From: CAZOKH01 sp964580315
GTDB lineage: Bacteria > Chloroflexota > Anaerolineae > Anaerolineales > Anaerolineaceae
Length of the DNA stretch: 6,329 bases
Assembly: GCA_964580315.1 (NCBI GenBank)
Contig: CAZOKH010000128.1
Span: 1-6,329, forward strand
Direction of reading: 5' to 3'
Shown here in pieces: positions 1 to 6,329 of the stretch. Within the stretch, counting starts at the first letter, position 1; every line of letters starts with the position of its first letter. The notes below the pieces were generated by a model that had not been told where the DNA came from, did not search any database, and worked only from the letters and a program-made list of their open reading frames with translations. Position numbers and translations under genes: made by a program.

Positions 1-492
1 GCGCTCAACCCCTCTGCCTGGGGCGCCAACTTGATGGGCATTTTCACCGGCGTGCTGGCCGGACTGCTGTATGCCGTGTACAGCCTGATGGGGCGTTCCG
101 CCGCCCAGCGCGGCATCAACCCCTGGAGCACGCTGTTGTACACGTTCTGCTTTGCAGCGCTGTTCCTGTTCCTGGCCAACCTGCTTCCCCACGGCTGGCT
201 GCCCGGCGCTGCCAGCCGGATGTCTGATTTCCTCTGGCTGGGCAGTGCATTCAACGGCTGGATTGTGTTGTTTTTGCTGGCGGCTGTGCCCACCGTGGCG
301 GGCTTTGGGCTGTATAACGTCAGCCTCAGTCTGCTGCCGTCGGGTGTCGCCAACCTGATTCTCACCTCTGAGCCGGTGTTCACCGCCGTCACTGCCTTCT
401 TTTTGTTCGGTGAACGCCTTTCACCCACTCAACTGATCGGCAGCGTCATGGTGCTGGGCGGCGTGATCATCCTCAGGCTGTTTGAGAAGTGA
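1..492 (+). CDS. EamA/DMT-family transporter, C-terminal part (5' end outside window)
   Basis: The frame is open from base 1 to the TGA at 490-492 and gives 163 residues. The true start lies upstream; a TTG at 31 is in frame but sits inside the protein, because the codons before it continue without a break. The fragment is very hydrophobic, with about five membrane helices: roughly residues 12-28, 42-59, 84-108, 112-136 and 141-160. This matches the second EamA repeat of a ten-helix drug/metabolite transporter. The family signature is clear: Glu124-Pro125 in a Leu-Thr-Ser-Glu-Pro-Val-Phe-Thr-Ala helix, then Phe-Gly-Glu138 followed by a final Gly-rich helix. Such proteins sit in the inner membrane and move small metabolites or export compounds. 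The substrate cannot be read from sequence. No clear hairpin terminator follows the stop. Family assignment is firm; function within the family is open. Confidence 0.88.
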   Translation, partial: ALNPSAWGANLMGIFTGVLAGLLYAVYSLMGRSAAQRGINPWSTLLYTFCFAALFLFLANLLPHGWLPGAASRMSDFLWLGSAFNGWIVLFLLAAVPTVAGFGLYNVSLSLLPSGVANLILTSEPVFTAVTAFFLFGERLSPTQLIGSVMVLGGVIILRLFEK

Positions 493-574
493 CCAAAGCC
501 GTTGAAATACGCGCAGGCCATAATCACAGTATAAAAAATCTGGCAGATCATCAATACATTTCTCCACGTATACT

Positions 575-586
575 TTGATAAATCAA
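575..586. repeat. Short inverted repeat TTGAT-AA-ATCAA, possible operator
   Basis: Two perfect 5-bp arms flank a 2-bp centre within the AT-rich intergenic region. The arms are those of an FNR/CRP-type half-site pair, but the known FNR spacing is four bases, not two, so this is not a canonical FNR box. In AT-rich DNA such a repeat can arise by chance. It lies far (about 130 bp) upstream of the TATAAT box. Its role is unknown. Confidence 0.25.
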
Positions 587-694
587 TTCAAGTGGGGTGC
601 TTTTTTTGACACACCAAAGATGCAGTAGTCATTCATCAAAACCTGCTATCTTGATTTCAGATTTTCACCCATGCAAGACAATGCCCCTTAGAAA

Positions 695-722
695 TTCGAA
701 ATTGATCCTGATTCTATATAAT
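695..722 (+). promoter_or_regulatory. Candidate sigma-70-type promoter of the chemoreceptor gene
   Basis: TATAAT at 717-722 is a perfect -10 consensus on the coding strand. A weak -35 candidate, TTCGAA at 695-700, lies 16 bp upstream and matches TTGACA at only three positions. A transcript from here would have a leader of about 140 bases before the chemoreceptor start. The AT-rich background makes chance matches likely, and motility genes often use other sigma factors, so this is a suggestion only. Confidence 0.27.
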
Positions 723-828
723 TTTCCTTAATAAATCCCCTAAATACCAAATTTTTTCCACAAAGTAAAACTGGATTACAAATCAACCAGTAATTTAGAC
801 TTTTTTTATGGTTTCCTGACGAGCTTCG

Positions 829-842
829 GCTTAGTGTTAAGC
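829..842 (+). promoter_or_regulatory. Small stem-loop in the leader, just before the ribosome binding site
   Basis: GCTTA (829-833) and TAAGC (838-842) form a perfect 5-bp stem with a GTGT loop, ending 12 bases before the Shine-Dalgarno sequence. Two other pairings compete for the same bases: AGC-TTCG-GCT at 822-831, and AGCTT (822-826) with AAGCT (839-843). The structure could modulate translation or be an operator, but it is short and may be fortuitous. Confidence 0.3.
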
Positions 843-854
843 TAATGACAGTGC

Positions 855-860
855 AAGGAG
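855..860 (+). promoter_or_regulatory. Shine-Dalgarno site AAGGAG of the chemoreceptor gene
   Basis: AAGGAG lies six bases before the ATG at 867, an optimal spacing. It fixes the chosen start, which also places the first membrane helix immediately after a short basic N-terminus, as expected for a chemoreceptor. Confidence 0.85.
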
Positions 861-866
861 AGGGTT

Positions 867-3221
867 ATGAAAGCATTTTTTTCTCGTTTAAAAATTAGTA
901 GATGGATGGTTATGGCATTAGTGGTCATTGTACTGGTTGTAGAAGCGGTCAACCTGGTTGTGATGATCGAAAGCCAAAACCGGTTGATTATGGATCAAGA
1001 AGAAGACCAGCTTTTGTCACTGGCGATTTCCTTTGAAGAGATGATCCAGGCAGAGGGGCAGTCTGCGCTGGCGATGGCGGCTGCCTACGCTGATATTCCC
1101 GCGGTTCAAGCGGCGTTTGCCCGGCGCGACCGTCAAGAGCTGACCGAATTACTGCATGCGAGCTACCTGAGCCTGGATGAGGAATTCGGCGTGCCGCAGT
1201 CGCAATTCCACCTGGCCCCTGCGGTGTCTTTTTTGCGGCTGCACGAACTGGAAAAATACGGCGACGACCTGTCTTCGTTCCGCTCCACAGTCCTGGCTGC
1301 CAACCGAGACAAGAAACCGATCGCCGGGTTGGAGAAGGGCAAGGGCGGGTATGGAATCCGCGGCGTCGAACCGGTTTTCTACAACGGTGAGCACATTGGC
1401 TCCTTCGAAATGGCGGCGAATTTTGACCAGGCATTCCTGGAAGAATTCGCCAGCGATTATCACAGCCAGGTCAGTGTCTTCCTGCGCGAAGACCAGGCCA
1501 AGGTCGAAACCTTTGAGCAGGAAAACGCGCAGGTAGATGAATCCCCTTCACAGTTCACGCTGTATGCGTCCACGCTCGAGGAGCCGCTGGCGGTCTCTGA
1601 GGACACCCGGCTCAAGGTCTATGATACCGGTGTCGTGGAGATCACCCGGGGGAAGAGCGAGGGTGTGGCTTATGCCGTCATCACTACTACCATTCGCGAT
1701 TACGCAGATGATATTGTCGGCATCGCCGAGATCAACATCAGCCGCAAAGAAGCGCTAGCCCAGATTGCCCGGGGCCGCAACAACGTGATCTTCATTGGTC
1801 TGGGAATCCTGGTCGTTGTGGCGGGGGCTGGTTCCATTGCGCTTAACCGGGCTCTGGCACGCCCGATTGAGCACCTGACGTTGGTGGCGCAGTCCATTGC
1901 TACCGGCGATCTCTCGCAGCAGATTCTCATCAGCGGGCGCAAGGATGAAATCGGTCTTCTAGCTGAATCCTTCAAGCAGATGACAGCTTACCTGACCAAC
2001 ATGACCGAGGTGGCGCAGCAAATCGCGGGAGGTGATCTAACCGTCCACCTGGCCCCGGCTGCCGAAAAGGATGTGTTGGGGCATGCACTGGCGCAGATGT
2101 TGGCGCAGTTAAAATCCCTCCTGGCGCGGATCGGCGCCCATTCCCGCGAATTGAGCCGTTCAACCAACCAGTTGGCGCAGGCAGCAGATCAAACCAGCCA
2201 GGCTACCAGGCAAATCACTGACACGATACAGATGATCGCAGCCAGCACCGAGAAACAGTCCTCATTGATGAACCAGGCTTCTTCCACTGTCAACCAGCTT
2301 TCCAACGCCGTAACAGACGTCGCCATGGGAGCCCAGGAACAGGCCACCGCCGTAACCAGAGCTTCCAGTCTGACCGCCCAGATTAACCAGGTTTTTATGA
2401 AGATCGTTGAGAACGCCTCCGCCGGCACACACAGCGCGAATGAAGCAACTATCACCTCACGCACAGGTGCAAACACGGTGGAACAGACCATTGATAGCAT
2501 GGAAAAAATCCGCTCAAAAGTCGGTTTTTCCACCGGCAAGGTGGAAGAAATGGGACACCGATCGGAGCAAGTCTCCTTGATTGTGGAGACCATTGACGGA
2601 ATTGCTTCCCAGATCAACCTGCTGGCGTTGAACGCCGCTATCGAGGCCGCCCGAGCCGGGGAGCACGGCAAGGGCTTTGCCGTGGTCGCCGACGAGGTGC
2701 GCAAGCTGGCCGAAAAATCCGCTCAGGCGACCAATGAGATCCGTGACCTGGTTCTAAACATCCAGCACACGGTGGACGACGCGGTTCGCGCGATGAAAGA
2801 GAGCGCCCAGGAGGTGGAGGGCGGAGTGGAACGCGCCAATGCCTCCCATAAAGCTCTGGCAGACATCCTCTCAGTATCCGAGCGGGTGGTTCAACAGGTG
2901 AGTGAAATTTCGCAATCCGCCGCCGGGATTGAGAACACGGCTGATGAACTGGTCAAATCGATGGAAACGGTGTCTGCGGTGGTGGAGGAAAATACCGCCT
3001 CGACCGAACAGATGTCCGCCGGTTCAAAAGAAATCTCACATTCCATCGAAAATGTAGCTGTACTGGGACAGGAAAACAGCGCCACGCTGCATGAAGTTAG
3101 CGCAACCACGCAGGAAATCAGTGCCCAGGTTGCCAGCGTAACCGACTCAGCTCAGGCCCTGGCGCAGATGGCGCAGGAGCTACACCAAATCGTTTCCGAG
3201 TTCCGCCTGGAAGAAATGTAG
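867..3221 (+). CDS. Methyl-accepting chemotaxis protein with dCache_3-like sensor and HAMP domains
   Basis: This 784-residue transmembrane chemoreceptor should bind or sense a signal outside the membrane and control the CheA kinase through CheW. A basic N-terminus leads into membrane helix 1 (about 13-34). Residues 35-305 form a large extracytoplasmic sensor containing Asp-Asp-Leu-Ser-Ser-Phe-Arg (133-139) and Gly-Tyr-Gly-Ile-Arg-Gly-Val (161-167) followed by a His-Ile-Gly-Ser stretch, a pattern I associate with dCache_3 (double sensory) domains. Membrane helix 2 is 307-326. A HAMP domain (about 327-379) has Pro333 and the Asp-Glu-Ile-Gly motif at 360-363. A second HAMP-like segment (about 380-422) repeats the Gly-Gly-Asp-Leu and Asp-Val-Leu-Gly pattern. 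The signalling hairpin runs from about 430 to 780, with the near-universal tip at 576-614 (Gln582-Ile-Asn-Leu-Leu-Ala-Leu-Asn-Ala-Ala-Ile-Glu593, Gly-Lys-Gly-Phe604). Possible methylation sites lie around Gln490-Glu491-Gln492 and Glu707-Glu708. There is no C-terminal CheR-tethering pentapeptide. No che genes are adjacent, so it looks like an orphan receptor. The ligand is unknown. Confidence 0.96.
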   Translation: MKAFFSRLKISRWMVMALVVIVLVVEAVNLVVMIESQNRLIMDQEEDQLLSLAISFEEMIQAEGQSALAMAAAYADIPAVQAAFARRDRQELTELLHASYLSLDEEFGVPQSQFHLAPAVSFLRLHELEKYGDDLSSFRSTVLAANRDKKPIAGLEKGKGGYGIRGVEPVFYNGEHIGSFEMAANFDQAFLEEFASDYHSQVSVFLREDQAKVETFEQENAQVDESPSQFTLYASTLEEPLAVSEDTRLKVYDTGVVEITRGKSEGVAYAVITTTIRDYADDIVGIAEINISRKEALAQIARGRNNVIFIGLGILVVVAGAGSIALNRALARPIEHLTLVAQSIATGDLSQQILISGRKDEIGLLAESFKQMTAYLTNMTEVAQQIAGGDLTVHLAPAAEKDVLGHALAQMLAQLKSLLARIGAHSRELSRSTNQLAQAADQTSQATRQITDTIQMIAASTEKQSSLMNQASSTVNQLSNAVTDVAMGAQEQATAVTRASSLTAQINQVFMKIVENASAGTHSANEATITSRTGANTVEQTIDSMEKIRSKVGFSTGKVEEMGHRSEQVSLIVETIDGIASQINLLALNAAIEAARAGEHGKGFAVVADEVRKLAEKSAQATNEIRDLVLNIQHTVDDAVRAMKESAQEVEGGVERANASHKALADILSVSERVVQQVSEISQSAAGIENTADELVKSMETVSAVVEENTASTEQMSAGSKEISHSIENVAVLGQENSATLHEVSATTQEISAQVASVTDSAQALAQMAQELHQIVSEFRLEEM

Positions 3222-3255
3222 TCCGCCGGGATGGCACTGTTGTAACACGATGTAC

Positions 3256-3291
3256 AAAAAACGCTGCGGGAGAAAAACCAACCCGCAGCGT
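3256..3291 (-). terminator. Rho-independent terminator of glyQS in the convergent gap
   Basis: A perfect 10-bp GC-rich stem, ACGCTGCGGG (3261-3270) with CCCGCAGCGT (3282-3291), encloses an 11-base loop. Read on the minus strand, the stem is followed by six U (complement of the A run 3256-3261), which is the classic intrinsic form. It begins 27 bases past the glyQS stop. On the plus strand the hairpin is followed by TGATTGTAAT without an immediate T run, so for the chemoreceptor transcript it can only be a weak or assisted terminator. The whole gap between the two stop codons is 97 bp (3222-3318), and no second hairpin of comparable quality is visible in it. Confidence 0.88.
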
Positions 3292-3318
3292 GATTGTAAT
3301 ACAGTCCTTTTTTGGGGT

Positions 3319-6312
3319 TTAGAACCCTTCGAGCAGCGACAGGTCGGCCACACCATCAGCCAGGGAGGCAATGCGCTGCAGCAAGCCCAGGCGGTTGGAG
3401 CGCGCCGCAGGTTCTTCGGCCATCACCAGCACCGTGTCGAAAAAGCGGTTGATGGCCGGGATCATGGGCAGGAAGGCATCGAAGAATTCGTCCACCGAAC
3501 CGGCTTTGGGTGCAGTTCTCTCAGCCGTAACCAGTGCCTGGAAAAGTGCCATTTCTTCAGCCTGGCTAAAGGCGGCAACATCCACATTGAAACGTTCCTT
3601 CTGGTCGCGGGTAATGCGCACACAGCGCGAATAGGCGGGCAAAATGGAGTTCCAGTCCGGGCGGGTGATCATGGCGCTCAACGAACGCACGGCACGCATC
3701 ACACCGGCTGGATTGCGGCGCTGGGCAGCCAGCACGGCATCCACCACGTCGTAGCGGTACCCCTGTTCAATCAAATGGCTGCGCAGGCGGCCAATGATAA
3801 ACTCAAGGCATTCAGCCAGCAATTTCGGGTCGGCAGGCATGGGCATGTTAGCCGCAGCGGCGTTCAAACCATCCAGCAGGTCAAAATCAGCATCCCAGGC
3901 AATCAAGTTTTGCACCAGGCCCAGGGCAGCGCGGCGCTGCGCAAAGGGGTCTTTGGTGCCGCTGGGCGCCAGCCCGGCCGCAAACAATCCGGCCAGCGAG
4001 TCCAGCCGGTCAGCAATGCCCACCAGCAAACCCGCGCGGCTGGCAGGCAGTTGATCGCCCGCAAAGCGCGGCAGGTAGTGTTCGAAAATTGCCTGCGCCA
4101 CAGCTTCGCTTTCGCCGCTTTTCACAGCATAAAAGCGCCCCATAATGCCCTGCAGCGAGGTCATTTCCACCACCATCTGGGTCATCAAGTCAGCCTTACA
4201 CAACTGGGCTGCTCGCCGGGCGGTTGCCGTTTCTGCTTCCGGTAGGTTCAGGGCGGGCATCAGGCTTTCAGCCAATTTTTCAATCCGTTTGGCTTTGTCC
4301 AGCATCGAACCCAGTTTAAACTGGAAGGTTAAAGTATCCAGTTTGGGCAGGAATTCTTCCAATTTATGCTGCAAATCTTCACGGATGAAGAAAGCAGCAT
4401 CGGCAAAGCGCGCCCGAATGACCTGCTCATTGCCGTCGGCCACCACGTCAAGGTACTGGCCATCCCCATTGCGCACCACAACAAAACACGGCAGCAGTTT
4501 ACCGTCAGCCGATTTCACCGGGAAATAGCGCTGGTGTTTCTTCATCACTGATACCAGCACATCTGCCGGCAGGTTGAGGTGTTCTTCGTCAAAACGGCCG
4601 ACCAACGCCGTGGGCGCTTCGACCAACTGGGTCACTTCTTCCAGCAAACCTTCATCCACATCAGCCTTACCGCCGTTTTCTTCCATCAAGCGGCGTACCT
4701 GCGCGGCAATGATTTGCTTGCGCTCTTCAGGGTCGAGCACAATGCCCTGCTCTTTCAAAACGGCAAAATAGGCGGCAGCATCGCTGACGGTGACCTCAGT
4801 CGGGGTGCGGAAACGCAACCCGCGCGTCACACGGTCAGATTGATATCCGGCAAAGCTGAAGGGCACTACCTGCCCGCCGAACAACGCCAAAAGCCAGCGC
4901 ACCGGCCGGCTGAAGCTGACATTGCTGGCATTCCAGCGCATCGATTTATCAAACTTGATACTGGCTGCCAGGGCTGCCAGGCGTTCACTTAACACTTCCA
5001 TGGCCGGGCGGCCAGGTTCGTGCAGCACAGCGGCCGCATATTGCCCGCCGTCTATCTCGCGCACTTCCAGTTGATCAACCGTCAAACCACGGCTGCGCGC
5101 AAAACCTTCACCGGCCGGGGTGGGTTTGCCCTGGGCGTCAAACGCCCGGTTGGCAGGCGGTCCCTTCACCACCACGGTGCGGTCTTCCTGTTGGGCGGCC
5201 AGTTCTTCAATCACAGCCACCAGGCGGCGCGGGGTGCCCAAAATGCGCACTGCGCCGTGCGCCAGGCGGGTATCTTCCAATAAAGCCTGCACACTTTCTT
5301 GCAATTGCCCCAACGCCGAGCGCAAATCGGCTGCGGGCAATTCTTCGGTTCCAATTTCCAGCAAAAAGGTCTGCGGGGTTTTTACAGCAGTTCCATTGAC
5401 AGGCTGTGCGGAAATTTCAACAGCAGCCTGTTTTTCTTGCAGCCAGGGGAAGCTCATCTCCTCGCGCTGCTTGTAATACAGTTCAGAAACCCGGCGCGCC
5501 AGGTCACGCATGCGGCCAAACAGCGCCTGGCGTTCGGTCACCCCCACTGCGCCGCGCGTATCCAGGATATTAAACGTGTGTGAGCATTTCAAAACATAAT
5601 CATGCGCGGGCAGCGCCAGTTCATTTTGTAGTGCGGCTTCGGCTTCGGCTTCAAACAGGTTGTACATCTGGCGCAGGCGTTCCACGTCAGCAATTTCAAA
5701 ATAGTAGCGGCTGTGTTCTTGCTCACCCTTCAGGTTCACATCGCCGTAAGTGCGTTGATCATTCCAGCGCAAATCGCGGAAATTGCGCACACCCTGCAGC
5801 GCCATGGCAATGCGCTCCAGTCCATAGGTAATTTCCACCGAAACAGGATCCAACACCTGTCCGCCCGCCTGTTGGAAGTAGGTGAACTGGGTGATTTCCT
5901 GGCCGTCCAGCCATACTTCCCATCCCAACCCCCAGGCGCCCAGCGCCGGTGATTCCCAGTTGTCTTCCACAAAGCGAATGTCGTGCTGGCGCGGGTCAAT
6001 GCCCAGCGCTTCCAGCGAGCGCAAGTACAATTCCTGCGGGTTGCCCGGATCAGGTTTAAGAATGACCTGGTACTGGTAGTGCTGCTGCAAGCGGTTGGGG
6101 TTTTCACCGTAACGCCCGTCATCGGGACGCACCGAGGGTTCAACATAAGCCACATTCCACGGCTCGGGTCCCAGCACGCGCAGCACGGTGGCAGGGTTCA
6201 TGGTGCCTGCCCCCACCTGTGAGTAATACGGCTGCCAGATTAAACACCCCTGGTTTGCCCAGTAATTTTGCAAAGTCAGGATAATGGATTGAAAATCAAG
6301 GGGAGTAGTCAT
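3319..6312 (-). CDS. glyQS: Glycyl-tRNA synthetase, fused alpha and beta subunits (GlyQS)
   Basis: This 997-residue cytosolic enzyme ligates glycine to tRNA-Gly using ATP (EC 6.1.1.14). Most bacteria make the alpha and beta subunits from separate glyQ and glyS genes; here both are in one chain. Residues 1-291 match GlyQ throughout, as recalled from E. coli: Gly34-Ala-Gly-Thr37, Leu-Gly-Pro-Glu-Pro (47-51), Asp-Gly-Arg-Tyr-Gly-Glu-Asn-Pro-Asn-Arg (65-74), Phe-Val-Glu-Asp-Asn-Trp-Glu (114-120), Gln-Phe-Thr-Tyr-Phe-Gln-Gln (142-148) and the class II motif 3 region Tyr-Gly-Leu-Glu-Arg (163-167). A polar linker (about 292-314) replaces the usual stop and restart. The beta part begins at Thr315 with Glu-Ile-Gly-Thr-Glu-Glu-Leu-Pro (319-326), keeps Lys-Ala-Asp (706-708) and Gly-Thr-Lys-Asp-Pro-Phe-Ala-Gln-Arg-Arg (785-794), and ends with the conserved tail from Phe-Phe-Asp (957-959) to Leu-Leu-Glu-Gly-Phe. 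Both halves are near usual length (about 300 and 690), so nothing is missing. The ATG at 6312 fits the GlyQ N-terminus; only a weak AGG lies nine bases upstream. No T-box is visible in the 17 upstream bases available. Confidence 0.97.
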   Translation of the reverse strand: MTTPLDFQSIILTLQNYWANQGCLIWQPYYSQVGAGTMNPATVLRVLGPEPWNVAYVEPSVRPDDGRYGENPNRLQQHYQYQVILKPDPGNPQELYLRSLEALGIDPRQHDIRFVEDNWESPALGAWGLGWEVWLDGQEITQFTYFQQAGGQVLDPVSVEITYGLERIAMALQGVRNFRDLRWNDQRTYGDVNLKGEQEHSRYYFEIADVERLRQMYNLFEAEAEAALQNELALPAHDYVLKCSHTFNILDTRGAVGVTERQALFGRMRDLARRVSELYYKQREEMSFPWLQEKQAAVEISAQPVNGTAVKTPQTFLLEIGTEELPAADLRSALGQLQESVQALLEDTRLAHGAVRILGTPRRLVAVIEELAAQQEDRTVVVKGPPANRAFDAQGKPTPAGEGFARSRGLTVDQLEVREIDGGQYAAAVLHEPGRPAMEVLSERLAALAASIKFDKSMRWNASNVSFSRPVRWLLALFGGQVVPFSFAGYQSDRVTRGLRFRTPTEVTVSDAAAYFAVLKEQGIVLDPEERKQIIAAQVRRLMEENGGKADVDEGLLEEVTQLVEAPTALVGRFDEEHLNLPADVLVSVMKKHQRYFPVKSADGKLLPCFVVVRNGDGQYLDVVADGNEQVIRARFADAAFFIREDLQHKLEEFLPKLDTLTFQFKLGSMLDKAKRIEKLAESLMPALNLPEAETATARRAAQLCKADLMTQMVVEMTSLQGIMGRFYAVKSGESEAVAQAIFEHYLPRFAGDQLPASRAGLLVGIADRLDSLAGLFAAGLAPSGTKDPFAQRRAALGLVQNLIAWDADFDLLDGLNAAAANMPMPADPKLLAECLEFIIGRLRSHLIEQGYRYDVVDAVLAAQRRNPAGVMRAVRSLSAMITRPDWNSILPAYSRCVRITRDQKERFNVDVAAFSQAEEMALFQALVTAERTAPKAGSVDEFFDAFLPMIPAINRFFDTVLVMAEEPAARSNRLGLLQRIASLADGVADLSLLEGF
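5635..5652. repeat. Three tandem copies of a hexamer inside glyQS
   Basis: GGCTTC occurs three times head to tail on the plus strand. On the glyQS coding strand this is (GAAGCC)3, encoding Glu-Ala three times at residues 221-226, in a helical, alanine- and glutamate-rich part of the alpha region. Because the unit is six bases, gain or loss of a copy would keep the frame. It is probably a local low-complexity helix rather than a functional repeat. Confidence 0.7.
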
Positions 6313-6329
6313 AGTCTTAAACCTGTTTT

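Larger units (their letters stand above)
493..866. other. AT-rich intergenic region upstream of the chemoreceptor gene
   Basis: These 374 bases carry no supportable gene in either strand and are visibly richer in A and T than the coding DNA on both sides. They follow the transporter stop and lead into the chemoreceptor start, so the promoter and leader of the latter should lie here. Visible elements are an inverted repeat TTGAT-AA-ATCAA (575-586), a run of seven T (601-607), a tandem GAAATT repeat (691-696 and 698-703), a TATAAT box (717-722) and a short stem-loop (829-842). I see no tRNA, and no riboswitch family that I recognise. No GC-rich hairpin precedes the T run, so a terminator for the transporter was not found. 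Confidence 0.8.

Noticed and set aside
31..33. TTG as the start codon of the transporter
   Set aside because: The codons at 1-30 continue the same frame without a stop, and the protein from 31 on is only the second half of an EamA transporter, so the start must lie upstream of the window.
592..607. T run after GTGGGGTGC as a terminator for the transporter gene
   Set aside because: The seven T are not preceded by a stable hairpin; only a 4-bp CCAC/GTGG pairing with a long loop is possible.
606..611. Perfect TTGACA -35 box
   Set aside because: No acceptable -10 hexamer lies 16-18 bp downstream; the best nearby, TATCTT at 647-652, is 35 bp away.
988..1463. Two overlapping minus-strand open frames opposite the sensor domain
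   Set aside because: They overlap each other and a clearly coding plus-strand domain, and show no family motif.
2189..2704. Minus-strand open frame (171 codons) inside the chemoreceptor gene
   Set aside because: It is antisense to the highly conserved signalling hairpin, and its low-complexity Ser/Ala/Val/Ile composition is the mirror of the heptad-repeat helix codons.
3250..4245. Long plus-strand open frame (331 codons) opposite glyQS
   Set aside because: It runs antisense to the well-conserved beta part of GlyQS, its product is rich in Gln, His, Gly and Arg with no recognisable domain, and its start lies at the glyQS terminator hairpin. It is a shadow of the real gene.
1..6329. CRISPR arrays, tRNA or rRNA genes, insertion sequences, toxin-antitoxin or defence genes
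   Set aside because: No regularly spaced repeats, cloverleaf pattern, transposase motif or terminal inverted repeats were seen; the window is accounted for by three ordinary genes and short intergenic regions.

Overview
The window holds two complete genes, the 3' part of a third, and one AT-rich intergenic region. Coding DNA is moderately GC-rich. A single-chain glycyl-tRNA synthetase (alpha and beta parts fused) and a chemoreceptor with a double-Cache-type sensor point to a free-living bacterium. Chloroflexota, for example Anaerolineae, is a reasonable guess, but it rests on family resemblance recalled from memory and no marker here proves it.

Layout. Positions 1-492 (+) carry the C-terminal part of an EamA/DMT-family inner-membrane transporter whose start lies outside the window. 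Positions 493-866 are a gene-free, AT-rich stretch that should hold the promoter and leader of the next gene. It contains a TATAAT box, an 11-bp-class inverted repeat pattern (TTGAT-AA-ATCAA), a small stem-loop and a strong Shine-Dalgarno site. Positions 867-3221 (+) encode a 784-residue methyl-accepting chemotaxis protein: membrane helix, extracytoplasmic sensor, membrane helix, HAMP, second HAMP-like segment, and a long cytoplasmic signalling hairpin with an intact CheA/CheW-binding tip. A 97-bp convergent gap follows, with a perfect 10-bp terminator hairpin oriented for the minus-strand gene. Positions 3319-6312 (-) encode a complete 997-residue GlyQS fusion that should charge tRNA-Gly.

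The three genes do not form an obvious pathway. The transporter and the chemoreceptor point the same way but are separated by 374 bp, so the chemoreceptor is probably transcribed on its own. It has no che genes beside it in this window and would have to signal through CheA/CheW encoded elsewhere. GlyQS is a convergent housekeeping gene.

I found no mobile element, CRISPR array, tRNA or rRNA, and no convincing undescribed system. The points most worth a second look are the GlyQS fusion, the tandem-HAMP chemoreceptor with its dCache_3-like sensor, and the AT-rich leader upstream of it.
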